Below are positions 1 through 8,185 of a DNA stretch of 64,000 bases, in pieces. The stretch is taken from contig NZ_VDET01000002.1 of the NCBI RefSeq assembly GCF_006381105.1, forward strand, positions 775,546 to 839,545. The letters are read 5' to 3'. Position numbers and translations under genes: made by a program. This stretch comes from Flavicella sediminum (GTDB lineage Bacteria > Bacteroidota > Bacteroidia > Flavobacteriales > Flavobacteriaceae). Every line of letters starts with the position of its first letter. The first letter of the stretch is position 1. A model generated the notes under the pieces. The model saw only the letters and a list, made by a program, of their open reading frames with translations. It did no database searches and was not told the DNA's origin.

Positions 1-189
1 CACATCACTTTCTGTTTTACGTAAAAGGAAATTTATAAGATTTTCATGACTCGTAAATACTCTAAAGGAATATCCTTCATAATTATAAATATAAAAAACA
101 GTACTTGTCGTTTTATCCGAAACTTCAATTATATCAATAGTTCTTGAAGCTCTTAAATATTCTGTATTTATGGTTTTAATTCTATTCAT
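1..189 (-). CDS. Hypothetical protein, 3' end outside window
   Basis: An open frame of 63 codons starts with ATG at 189 and runs off the window edge. It begins MNRIKTINTEYLRASRTI and holds a Tyr-rich stretch (VFYIYNYEGYSFRVF). Its ATG overlaps the TGA stop of the helicase gene upstream (ATGA), so translation is probably coupled and it should be the third cistron of the NUDIX-helicase operon. I recognise no domain. The tight overlap is the main reason to accept it as real. It could be an accessory subunit or simply an unrelated small gene. Confidence 0.55.
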   Translation of the reverse strand, partial: MNRIKTINTEYLRASRTIDIIEVSDKTTSTVFYIYNYEGYSFRVFTSHENLINFLLRKTESDV

Positions 190-3100
190 TTTAAAACTTC
201 TACAAATTCTCCAACTACATTCATTTCCTTAGCATTATCCTCATTGATAACAATATCTTTATAAGTCGGTTCGAAAGAATTAGGCTTCAATAAAATTTCC
301 AAATGTTCCCAACCTTCTTCCGTTACATTTTTCTGACTAGCAAAAGTTTTCACCGTAAAAGCAGAATTGAAATCTGGGTCTTGTATATCATGGTTTTCTA
401 TCAAAAAAATTTTACCCGAACGTGAACCCCCAGAATATTTCTTAAAAACACAAATAGAACCATTTGGAATTCTTTTATTCATTGATTCTCCAATAACTTT
501 ACAAGCGAAATAATCTGAATTCAAAGAATATTTTTCAGGAGCTTCAATTTGTGTATACGTTTTTTCAGATTGTAAATCAGAGAAATTCCCAGCAGCAGCA
601 TAAAAATCATACAACGGAATTGTAAACATTTTCTTTGGTTTAATCTCTTCTTTTACCTCGTCGACTTCAACATTATTTGATATAATATATTTATACAAAT
701 CCTCTGTAACAGGTTGTTCTAATTGAAATTTAAAATGTACAATTGGAGTTTTTCTATCAGGCATCACCGCTTGTTCTACAGAATTCGGAATTATAGAACA
801 ATCTCCCATAAAATAAAAATCAGTTCCTTCTCCGTCTCTTTTCTTTACAAAAAGTAATATTCGCTTAGAATCAACTACCTTTTTAATATCCTTACTATCA
901 ATCTTTCTACTCGATTTTGACTCCCATGCAAAAACAGATGGATTTACAAAATAGTCATTATATTTTATTGATGCTTCTATGTCATCCGATTTTTTATAAG
1001 TAACAAAACATGGTGTTTTTTCATCAACCGTCATGTATCCGTTTAAAACACTACTTAAATCTTTCTCCCAGTTCAACAAACGACAAACATCTTTCCGACC
1101 ATATTTATTATATAACACTAAACCGTTCTTAAAATAATTTTCCTTAAAGTTTTTATTGAAGGAAATAATAGAATAATTTGCAGAATCTAATAAGTATTTT
1201 CTAAAATCATTTTGAGTTAAATGTTCTATAAAATCATTGTGAAATTTGAATATATCGTCCTCTAATACAAGAATATTTTTTTCCTTTCTAACAAATTCAA
1301 AATTTAAATTCCATAGGCAAGATTTTATGGTTTCGTCAGAAGGATAATAACCGTATTTATTATGTATTGCTTCTCCAAATTCTTTAAGACTAAGTTTTCC
1401 TTTTTCCAAAAGCACCTTTAGAATATAACTTTCCTCGATTCTTTTAGCATTATTAATCTCACGAGAGAACAACTCTAATAATTCGATCAATTCTTTATTC
1501 AAACTAGGTTCAAAATCTTTATCGGCTTTAACAACAAAATTATAATACGATTTGGAATATTGTACAAATAGAAAAGGGTCTCTAGTTTCGTTATTTACAA
1601 AGTCCACCATCATAGGTGTACAACCCAATCTGTATTTCAACAAGCTATAATCTTTTTTCAAGTCTGATAGAATTTTCATATTCGCAGAATCAATCGACTT
1701 GAATATTTTATCCTTGGAAATTTCATCAAAGTTAATTGTTGAAGAACCAGGAAGCATTTTACTACCTTCTGATATTAATTTTCTTAAAGTGTCTTTATTG
1801 AAAGATGTATCTCCATACAACGCAACAGGTATCAAGTAATTATTCTTGTGATTCCCAATAAAATCAACAATTGTTAAATACTCTTTTCCATTCGCTTTTC
1901 TTAAACCTCTTCCTAGTTGTTGCACAAATACAATTGCCGAATCTGTTGGCCTAATCATTAATATCTGATTAATTTTCGGAATATCTATTCCTTCATTAAA
2001 AATATCAACAGTAAAAATGTAATCTATTTTTTCATTTATATTATCCGACTCTAATAATCGAATAGCTTCAGCTCTTTCCGCTTCAGAATTACTACCCGAC
2101 AAAGCAATAGTTTTAAAACCATTTAAATTGAATTTCTCAGACATCAACTTAGCTTCCGAATTTCTAGAACAAAAGATTAAACCTCTTATTATTCCATTGT
2201 CACTTCCATACAATTGTGCTTTTTCTATAATTTTTGAAACTCTTTCATCAGTTGTTAAAAGATTAAAATCCTTTGTATTTTCTAGCTCCTCATTATTCAC
2301 TATTAAATCTGTAATTCCAAAATAATGAAATTGGCTAAGCATACCTTCTTCCATTGCTCGATTCAATCGAATTTCATATGCAATATTATGGTCAAACAAA
2401 CTAAAAATATCATTTCCATCTGTACGCTCAGGAGTTGCTGTCATCCCTAATAAAAATTTCGGATTGAAATATTCTATTAATCGCAAATAAGAATCTGCAC
2501 CTGACCTGTGTGATTCATCAATAATAATATAATCAAAATGGTCTTTGTCAAATTTTGATAAATGGTCTTCTCTAGAAATTGTTTGCACCGTAGAAAAAAC
2601 AAAATCTGCATCTAAATCTCTATTATTTCCAGAGTATAGACCCAAAGTTTTTTTCTTCTTAAATATTTTTCGAAAAGTTTCCAAGGCCTTTTGAGCAATA
2701 TTCAATCGATGAACAACGAATAATAATTTTTTAGGTTGAAATGCTTCTACATCAAAAGCGGCTAAATATGTTTTCCCTGTTCCTGTAGCTGAAATTATTA
2801 GTGCTTTAGTTTTTTCATCAATTCGTAAATTCTCTAAATTTTGAAGAGCTTCCGTCTGCATAGCATTTGGAACAATTTCCTCTGCTACTGTTTCTTCTGG
2901 AATTTCAATCTTTGATAACTTAGCTTTATTATAAATTATTTCATATTCTCTAATAAAATCGCTTGTTACTATTGTGGCCTCTTTAAAATCGATTTCAAAT
3001 TCTGAAAGAACATTATTTACAATTTCACTGGAGTGTAAACCTGAAACTTTTAAATTCCATTCCTTATTTGTTGTTAAAGCGGAAGATGTCAAATTACTAC

Positions 3101-3518
3101 TTCCAACAATAATATTATAATATTCCTTTGTTTTAAAAATATAACCTTTTGAATGCGCGTTATTCTTTGTTGATATTTTCAATTCAACATTGGTAAACTT
3201 CAACAGTTTTTTAAGAGCTTCTGGTTGTGTAAAATTTAAATATTGAGATACTAGTATTTTACCTTTGATTCCTTTTTCTTCTAAAACCAATAATTCATTT
3301 AACAACACAGCAATTCCACTTGTTGTTACAAATGCAACAGAAATAATAAACTCGTCACAAAAGCTTAATTCTTGAAGCAGTGTTGAAAGTACCTTTTCTT
3401 TAGGAATTTGTTTGTTTACTAATAATTTAGGCCGATATAAAACTTCCGACTCTGTTTCTTTATCTATAAATCCAGTATCTAGACTTCTTTTAAAGTCATT
3501 CTTAAATGAATCATTCAT
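186..3518 (-). CDS. PLD-nuclease / SF2 helicase / DUF3427 protein with C-terminal LexA-like S24 peptidase domain
   Basis: A 1110-residue multidomain protein. Residues about 30-190 form a phospholipase-D-like nuclease domain with one HxK motif (H122, K124) followed by GSSNLTSSAL at 139-148. Residues about 215-560 form an SF2 helicase: Walker A SATGTGKT (243-250), DESH box (334-337), TAT (360-362) and motif VI QQLGRGLR (533-540). The middle (about 560-945) resembles the DUF3427 region that follows such helicases. The last 147 residues are an S24/LexA-type fold with GESM (Ser1012), FTVKTF (Lys1057) and an upstream AAAG sequence with a predicted self-cleavage bond Ala976-Gly977. The Ala-Gly-to-Ser spacing (36) is close to that of LexA and the Ser-to-Lys spacing (45) slightly longer. 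It overlaps the NUDIX gene by 8 nt and the next ORF by 4 nt. Family knowledge suggests DNA repair or phage defence; S24 self-cleavage would tie activity to DNA damage. Domain calls are firm, the role is inferred. Confidence 0.88.
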   Translation of the reverse strand: MNDSFKNDFKRSLDTGFIDKETESEVLYRPKLLVNKQIPKEKVLSTLLQELSFCDEFIISVAFVTTSGIAVLLNELLVLEEKGIKGKILVSQYLNFTQPEALKKLLKFTNVELKISTKNNAHSKGYIFKTKEYYNIIVGSSNLTSSALTTNKEWNLKVSGLHSSEIVNNVLSEFEIDFKEATIVTSDFIREYEIIYNKAKLSKIEIPEETVAEEIVPNAMQTEALQNLENLRIDEKTKALIISATGTGKTYLAAFDVEAFQPKKLLFVVHRLNIAQKALETFRKIFKKKKTLGLYSGNNRDLDADFVFSTVQTISREDHLSKFDKDHFDYIIIDESHRSGADSYLRLIEYFNPKFLLGMTATPERTDGNDIFSLFDHNIAYEIRLNRAMEEGMLSQFHYFGITDLIVNNEELENTKDFNLLTTDERVSKIIEKAQLYGSDNGIIRGLIFCSRNSEAKLMSEKFNLNGFKTIALSGSNSEAERAEAIRLLESDNINEKIDYIFTVDIFNEGIDIPKINQILMIRPTDSAIVFVQQLGRGLRKANGKEYLTIVDFIGNHKNNYLIPVALYGDTSFNKDTLRKLISEGSKMLPGSSTINFDEISKDKIFKSIDSANMKILSDLKKDYSLLKYRLGCTPMMVDFVNNETRDPFLFVQYSKSYYNFVVKADKDFEPSLNKELIELLELFSREINNAKRIEESYILKVLLEKGKLSLKEFGEAIHNKYGYYPSDETIKSCLWNLNFEFVRKEKNILVLEDDIFKFHNDFIEHLTQNDFRKYLLDSANYSIISFNKNFKENYFKNGLVLYNKYGRKDVCRLLNWEKDLSSVLNGYMTVDEKTPCFVTYKKSDDIEASIKYNDYFVNPSVFAWESKSSRKIDSKDIKKVVDSKRILLFVKKRDGEGTDFYFMGDCSIIPNSVEQAVMPDRKTPIVHFKFQLEQPVTEDLYKYIISNNVEVDEVKEEIKPKKMFTIPLYDFYAAAGNFSDLQSEKTYTQIEAPEKYSLNSDYFACKVIGESMNKRIPNGSICVFKKYSGGSRSGKIFLIENHDIQDPDFNSAFTVKTFASQKNVTEEGWEHLEILLKPNSFEPTYKDIVINEDNAKEMNVVGEFVEVLK

Positions 3519-3906
3519 TATTCATCAGTTTTGAAACAATTGGTAAATCGGCAGCAGCCCAATCTAAACTAGCCAATTTTTCTTTTGGCAACCATTGATG
3601 TGAAATATGTTCATTTAAAGTAATAGCCATTGATTTTGGTTTACAAATAAAACTATGCATTGTTAGTTCAAAATCAGGGTATGTATGAGTAACAGTCAAA
3701 TACAAATCATTGATATTTGGCTCAATATTTAATTCTTCAATAAGTTCTCTTTTAAGTGCTTCTTTTTTAGTTTCTCCACTTTCAATTTTCCCACCAGGAA
3801 ATTCAAATTTTTTCGATATATATTCTAATGGACTTTTATCTCTTTGAGCGCATAATATTAAATCTTCATATATTATTATTGCCGCAACTACTTCAACTTT
3901 CTTCAT
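3511..3906 (-). CDS. NUDIX hydrolase, MutT/8-oxo-dGTPase-like
   Basis: A 131-residue single-domain NUDIX protein, the usual length for MutT-type enzymes. The NUDIX box lies at about residues 38-61 (GGKIESGETKKEA then LKRELIEEL); the usual Gly near its end is Asn (EELNI). Such enzymes hydrolyse nucleoside triphosphates or related pyrophosphates, often oxidised nucleotides. It is the first gene of an operon: the helicase ATG at 3518 lies inside its 3' end (8-nt overlap). A promoter-like TAGATTTG sits 28 nt upstream of its ATG. Being paired with a helicase-nuclease suggests nucleotide-pool or nucleotide-signal hydrolysis linked to DNA damage or defence; the substrate cannot be told from sequence. 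Confidence 0.85.
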   Translation of the reverse strand: MKKVEVVAAIIIYEDLILCAQRDKSPLEYISKKFEFPGGKIESGETKKEALKRELIEELNIEPNINDLYLTVTHTYPDFELTMHSFICKPKSMAITLNEHISHQWLPKEKLASLDWAAADLPIVSKLMNNE

Positions 3907-3934
3907 TTATGTCTAGCTAATTTTTCCTTTCATT

Positions 3935-3942
3935 CAAATCTA
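3935..3942 (-). promoter_or_regulatory. Candidate -7 promoter element (TAGATTTG) for the NUDIX-helicase operon
   Basis: On the minus strand TAGATTTG matches the Bacteroidetes -7 consensus TAnnTTTG and lies 28 nt before the NUDIX start codon. A TTG occurs about 22 nt further upstream as a weak -33 candidate. It lies just downstream of the terminator of the preceding gene, where a new promoter is expected. Confidence 0.5.
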
Positions 3943-3968
3943 CAAAATAAACAGAAAACACCCCCAAC

Positions 3969-4002
3969 AAAAAAGGCCTGAAAATAAATTTCAAGCCTTT
4001 TT
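3969..4002 (-). terminator. Rho-independent terminator after the GH28-like gene
   Basis: The arms AAAAAGGCTTGAAA and TTTCAGGCCTTTTT (minus strand) pair with one mismatch and are followed by a T-run. The hairpin sits about 25 nt beyond the stop codon of the GH28-like gene and separates it from the NUDIX-helicase operon. Confidence 0.8.
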
Positions 4003-4026
4003 AAATTTGTGGTAACATCAAAATAA

Positions 4027-5445
4027 CTAATTCACATCTACCAAAACAATTTCTTTACGTTTGTCCTCGCTTCTTAATACAAACTTGATGTTTTTTGTTT
4101 CTAGTTTGTCAATATGTCTGGCATATACCCCATAGGCAGGCGTCGCTCCTAATTTGGTGAATTCAGGATATTCGGTTTCATTTTCTGGCACTACAATTTT
4201 TGCGTCTTCGGCAGTTCCACCTCCTGGCAAACTCACTTCAATATTTTCAAATTTGATACTTCCAATTTTATGATTGGGTGTTCCGGTAAAAAAGAAACCT
4301 GAAGTGGGTGTCAATCTTAATTTTGGCAAGTCAGAAACATAGGCTTTTATATTTCTAATGGTTACATTGTTAATAGAACCCACGGGCTTTTTAGCCACAC
4401 CTCTATAGGTCAAACCTCTTTCTCCTAAACGGACAAAAATGGGCATTTCTACATTTTTCATGGTAATGTTTTCTATCAATACATTGTCGATATTGGCACC
4501 ATCTACACTTAGCATTTTTATACCTCCACCTCTTGTGTCGTGAATAAAACAATCTCTTACCGTAATGTTTTTATAATCTCCCATAGATTCGGTTCCAAAT
4601 TTAATGGCTCCCCAATGACTGCTAATTTTACAGTCGTATACTTCAATATCTGAAGAAGGTTTTGGACTGGTCGATTTAAAACAAATGGCATCGTCACCAG
4701 AATCAATGGTTGCATTTTTAATAACTCCATGCGTACTAGAATCTATATCAATGGCATCGTTATTTCTGTTGGCATGACTGTGAATGTCTATTCCGTCTAT
4801 TTCAAATTCATCACATTGAAAAAGGTGCAAAGTCCAAGCGGCTGGTTGACGTAAATGAATGTCTTTCATTTTAACCTGTGTGGCACGTACCAAACGCACT
4901 AAAAACGGTCGGTTAGAATAACGAATATTGTTATTTACATATTTGCTGTCCTTAGAAATTATACTAGAAAAATCAGGTTTTATAATCGTCAAGCCTAATT
5001 TCTTGATTGTTTTTTTAACGTTTCCAGGAGTGAACATTTCACCTTGTCCGTTAATAGTTCCTTTACCGGTAATGGATACGTTGTGCACATCTATGGCGCC
5101 TATAAAACATTGTCCGCGAAACTGACCTGTGGCATCTATAAAAGGATCTACAACGGGGTAATCGTTGGGGTTGATACTTCCTAACAATACGGTGTTTTCA
5201 GTAATCTTAAAATTGACATTGTCTTTTAATAAAATGGTTCCCGACACAAAGGTTCCTCCGTCTACAAGTACAGTTCCTCCTCCTGCTTTGGAACAGGCGT
5301 CTACTGCTTTTTGAATGGCTTGGGTGTTTACTGTTTTATTGTCGTCAAGGGCGCCAAAATCTTTTACATTCCAAACACTTTGTTTCTGACAAGAAGAAGC
5401 AAATACTACGATTAGGAAACTGACAATTTTTACTAAATTTTTCAT
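4027..5445 (-). CDS. GH28-like (polygalacturonase-type) parallel beta-helix glycoside hydrolase, lipoprotein
   Basis: A 472-residue protein with a lipoprotein signal peptide (FASSC, Cys19), then the pectate-lyase-superfamily entry VKDFGALDDN at about residue 28. The right-handed beta-helix carries the GH28 acidic signatures NNDAIDIDSS and DSGDDAICFKS, then HWGAIKFGTES in place of the usual GHG loop, and GGGIKM near the RIK position. GH28 enzymes invert and cleave alpha-linked galacturonides or related uronic acid and rhamnose linkages; the changed GHG/RIK loops suggest a different substrate. It is the last gene of the sulfatase/fucosidase cluster and is followed by a strong terminator. Probably on the outer membrane or periplasmic face. 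Fold confident, linkage unknown. Confidence 0.8.
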   Translation of the reverse strand: MKNLVKIVSFLIVVFASSCQKQSVWNVKDFGALDDNKTVNTQAIQKAVDACSKAGGGTVLVDGGTFVSGTILLKDNVNFKITENTVLLGSINPNDYPVVDPFIDATGQFRGQCFIGAIDVHNVSITGKGTINGQGEMFTPGNVKKTIKKLGLTIIKPDFSSIISKDSKYVNNNIRYSNRPFLVRLVRATQVKMKDIHLRQPAAWTLHLFQCDEFEIDGIDIHSHANRNNDAIDIDSSTHGVIKNATIDSGDDAICFKSTSPKPSSDIEVYDCKISSHWGAIKFGTESMGDYKNITVRDCFIHDTRGGGIKMLSVDGANIDNVLIENITMKNVEMPIFVRLGERGLTYRGVAKKPVGSINNVTIRNIKAYVSDLPKLRLTPTSGFFFTGTPNHKIGSIKFENIEVSLPGGGTAEDAKIVVPENETEYPEFTKLGATPAYGVYARHIDKLETKNIKFVLRSEDKRKEIVLVDVN

Positions 5446-5497
5446 TTGTTATTTCTTAAATATTAAAACTTGAAATTTCTATATGTTACTGTACTTC

Positions 5498-5599
5498 AAA
5501 ATTAACCTTCTCCTAGCTTTTTTTATAGAAGTATTGGCTTATATAAACAACATATGAACAAATAGAGTTATTATGTAGCTATTTAACAAGGTTAATTTA
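5498..5599. repeat. Spaced inverted repeat in the GH28-like gene leader
   Basis: The arms at 5498-5509 (AAAATTAACCTT) and 5588-5599 (AAGGTTAATTTA) are complementary over 11 of 12 positions, separated by 78 nt. They lie between the stop of the FN3-glycosidase gene and the start of the GH28-like gene. They could form a long-range mRNA stem or be paired operator sites; function unknown. Confidence 0.4.
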
Positions 5600-5629
5600 C
5601 TAGACAAAAACACACAACTCCCAAAATTC

Positions 5630-8068
5630 TTAGTCTTTATCTAATTTTGAAAAGGCAATAAACAATTTTCCATCTGTTGTTTTTCCTAACAGTTTCCCTG
5701 CAAAATTTGCTGCTGTTAGTCCGTTTCCTGCACCGTCAAATTCTACCACTATGTCTTTTCCTTTCTTTTTTGTTTTACGGACTTTACAACCTCTTCCATA
5801 ATCTACCTCTTCGGAAGCTCCATATCGTAACGAAGAAAAATCAATATCGGTTTGTGCATTGAAACCCTTTTCAGAGCGAATTAGAATTTTAATTTTTTTA
5901 GTCGTACTGGTAATACCTTGCTTGTTTAACAATGCAATTCTTTTGTGTTTGACCAAGGGTAAAATTATATTTTTAGAACTGTGTTTGTCTTTGGCCAAAT
6001 CGTCGGCTTTGGGCACATCAATAACGGCTACCGACAAATGGGTGGCTCTTCCAAATTCATCTTGTAAAATATGCGGACGTTCCAATTTATACCAATGGGT
6101 TCGGGTTCCGTCTTCGTAACTGGTATTGTTTGGTGTATAAGCCGTACCTGGGTTAAATTTCCAATGAATGCCATCTGGCGAACGCAAATAAATAGCTCTG
6201 TAATCTAAAAAAGCATTGATCATCATATGGTATTGTATGTCATCTTTCCACAACACAGGATCTTCATAATTTGAATTGCGGTATTTTTCAGGAATCAAAG
6301 AATTTCCTTGCAAAGGTCCGGTCATAATTTGATAGGGTCCTAAAGGATTTTCTCCCTTGCTCAACATCATGCCCCCTCCTTTTGTTACAAATAAGAAACG
6401 TCCATCTTTTAAATGTACCCCTGATAAATTTCGTTCAAAACGATAAAATAGTTTCGGTTTTTCTAAAGTTGTATTCGTATCAATTTCCATAACCCCCAAT
6501 CGTTTCCATGGGCCATTCATTGTTTTTGAATGAAACAAAGTCGCTTTCCAATTGATCAAAGAATACATCAAAAAAGAACCATCATTTAACAAAACTACAT
6601 CTGGGTTGTGTCCCAATCCGTTGTTATATTCATAAGCGGTTTCTTCTTTTACCAAATAGGGACCTGTTGGTTTTTCTGACACCACATGGGCTACGGTAGA
6701 ACGTGGCCACTCCCAGTGCCCTTTGGTAGCATTTGCAGGCCAGCGGGTCACATTCATATGGTATTTTCCATCCTTGTCTTTTACAGGTCGACCACCCCAA
6801 TAACTCCATTCTGGATCTTCAACACCGTTGGTTACATCGCGGGGTACAACCGCTTCGGCGCCCCAAGTATTGGATCTTAGTTTTTTATGAATTGGCATAG
6901 GTAAAATCAAATCGCTAAAAGAAGCTCCGGAAACCATTTTCACTTTGGCTTTGATTACTTTTGAAGGCTGACTTTTATTTCCACTATAATCTTGCGCCAC
7001 TACCACATAGGTATTTTGGATGTCTTTCACTGGGGTAAAATCTAAATACCAATTCTTCCCAATAGCATGGGCTATTTCTTGCAAGTTTTCTCCACGGGCA
7101 TCTCCTCTAAACAAGGAATAATTCTGCACATCTTTATCGCTGCTTTTTTTCCAAGAAATTTTTATTTCAGAATCGAAAACCTCAGCCTTTACATTTGTTG
7201 GAGGTGCAGGAGCTATCTTGTCTTTTTTAGCAATAACAAGCTTATTGGATGCTCCCGATTCTTTTTCATCAAAACGTGTGACTACATAGGTATACGATAC
7301 ACCATTGATTGGATTTTTATCCAAAAAACTAGCCGTTGCTGTTGTTCCTATTTTTTTATAGCCTTCTTTTTCATGAAATTGTCGGTACACAAAATAGGTG
7401 CTATTTTCTTTTGCCAAGCTATCTTCCCAATGCAATTGAATACCGTCTTCTTTGGCTTCAGCCACTACTTTTGGTCCTTTGTTTTTGGCATCTAACACGC
7501 TAATATTTACATAATGTAAAAACACCTTGATTTCATCTTCTGAATAAAAAGTAACGCGAACAAATGGCAAACCTGCCAAAGCATCTTCCTTTGTCAAGGT
7601 ATACACTCCGCTAAAATGCTCTACAATTTTATCAGAACCTTTGAGTGCTAATTCATTGGCTAAAACTCTTTCCTGGTTTCCAAAAACCAAACTGAAAGAA
7701 ATTTTCCCTTGACTGATGTATTCCAAATCGGCACCAAAAGCCCAATTAATTTTATCTCCATTTTTTGGTGTTTGATAATTTGGATTGGTATTTAATATTT
7801 TCGATTCTGCGATTCCGACATCATTGTTGCTAAACAAGGTTCCATAATGCAAACCCATTCCATATTCCCCAAGTCCTTTTACATTTTTAGTCGTCCAAAA
7901 TGGCGATTGTTTGGACTGTCGCCAATAGCCTCTAACCGCTTCAAAATTTCCATCATTGACATTACCATGCGGCGCATTGTCGCCTAACAAAACATGCTGA
8001 GCTTGCAGTCCAAAATGGAACCCAACACAAGCAACACAGACTAAAATCTTAAAAAAAAGCTTTCTCAT
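5630..8068 (-). CDS. Secreted FN3-containing glycoside hydrolase, five-bladed beta-propeller (GH43/GH117-like)
   Basis: An 812-residue exported protein with signal peptide ending at LQAQ (about residue 24). Residues 25-200 look like a beta-sandwich (carbohydrate-binding-like) domain, about 200-290 and 290-385 are fibronectin type III modules, and from about 395 there is a beta-propeller region. The propeller shows repeated strands typical of GH43/GH117-type enzymes: WGGRPVKDKDGKYHMNVTRW, GHNPDVVLLNDGSFLMYS, NYEDPVLWKDDIQYHMM and RAIYLRSPDGIHW. A truncated paralog of this propeller lies at 15502-15828. Such enzymes are usually exo-acting on alpha-linked terminal sugars; the exact family is not certain from motifs. 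It follows a sulfatase gene after an intercistronic hairpin whose U-tract ends 16 nt before its ATG. Confidence 0.68.
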   Translation of the reverse strand: MRKLFFKILVCVACVGFHFGLQAQHVLLGDNAPHGNVNDGNFEAVRGYWRQSKQSPFWTTKNVKGLGEYGMGLHYGTLFSNNDVGIAESKILNTNPNYQTPKNGDKINWAFGADLEYISQGKISFSLVFGNQERVLANELALKGSDKIVEHFSGVYTLTKEDALAGLPFVRVTFYSEDEIKVFLHYVNISVLDAKNKGPKVVAEAKEDGIQLHWEDSLAKENSTYFVYRQFHEKEGYKKIGTTATASFLDKNPINGVSYTYVVTRFDEKESGASNKLVIAKKDKIAPAPPTNVKAEVFDSEIKISWKKSSDKDVQNYSLFRGDARGENLQEIAHAIGKNWYLDFTPVKDIQNTYVVVAQDYSGNKSQPSKVIKAKVKMVSGASFSDLILPMPIHKKLRSNTWGAEAVVPRDVTNGVEDPEWSYWGGRPVKDKDGKYHMNVTRWPANATKGHWEWPRSTVAHVVSEKPTGPYLVKEETAYEYNNGLGHNPDVVLLNDGSFLMYSLINWKATLFHSKTMNGPWKRLGVMEIDTNTTLEKPKLFYRFERNLSGVHLKDGRFLFVTKGGGMMLSKGENPLGPYQIMTGPLQGNSLIPEKYRNSNYEDPVLWKDDIQYHMMINAFLDYRAIYLRSPDGIHWKFNPGTAYTPNNTSYEDGTRTHWYKLERPHILQDEFGRATHLSVAVIDVPKADDLAKDKHSSKNIILPLVKHKRIALLNKQGITSTTKKIKILIRSEKGFNAQTDIDFSSLRYGASEEVDYGRGCKVRKTKKKGKDIVVEFDGAGNGLTAANFAGKLLGKTTDGKLFIAFSKLDKD

Positions 8069-8084
8069 ACCTATAAATTATTTC

Positions 8085-8125
8085 AAAAAAAAGGCGGATA
8101 GCATTGCTTAAAAACTACCAGCCTT
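8085..8125 (-). terminator. Terminator-like hairpin just before the FN3-glycosidase start codon
   Basis: On the minus strand AAGGCTGGTAG pairs with CTATCCGCCTT (9 of 11 pairs) and is followed by eight T. It lies after the stop of the 616-residue sulfatase, yet the T-run ends only 16 nt before the next ATG. That leaves almost no room for a separate promoter, so it may act as an attenuator or mRNA-end stabiliser. Confidence 0.6.
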
Positions 8126-8185
8126 ATGCTATATTCAAGTTTTTGTTTTAGAAAATAAAATTCCGAAAACCAACATTCTTAATTC

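Noticed and set aside
186-3906. Assignment to a named defence system (Gao_RL, Mokosh, or type I restriction)
   Set aside because: Domain order differs: the PLD domain is N-terminal, an S24 domain is C-terminal, and there is no methyltransferase or specificity subunit.
7067-7495. 142-codon plus-strand ORF
   Set aside because: Antisense to the FN3 region of the propeller glycosidase, no domain and no start context.
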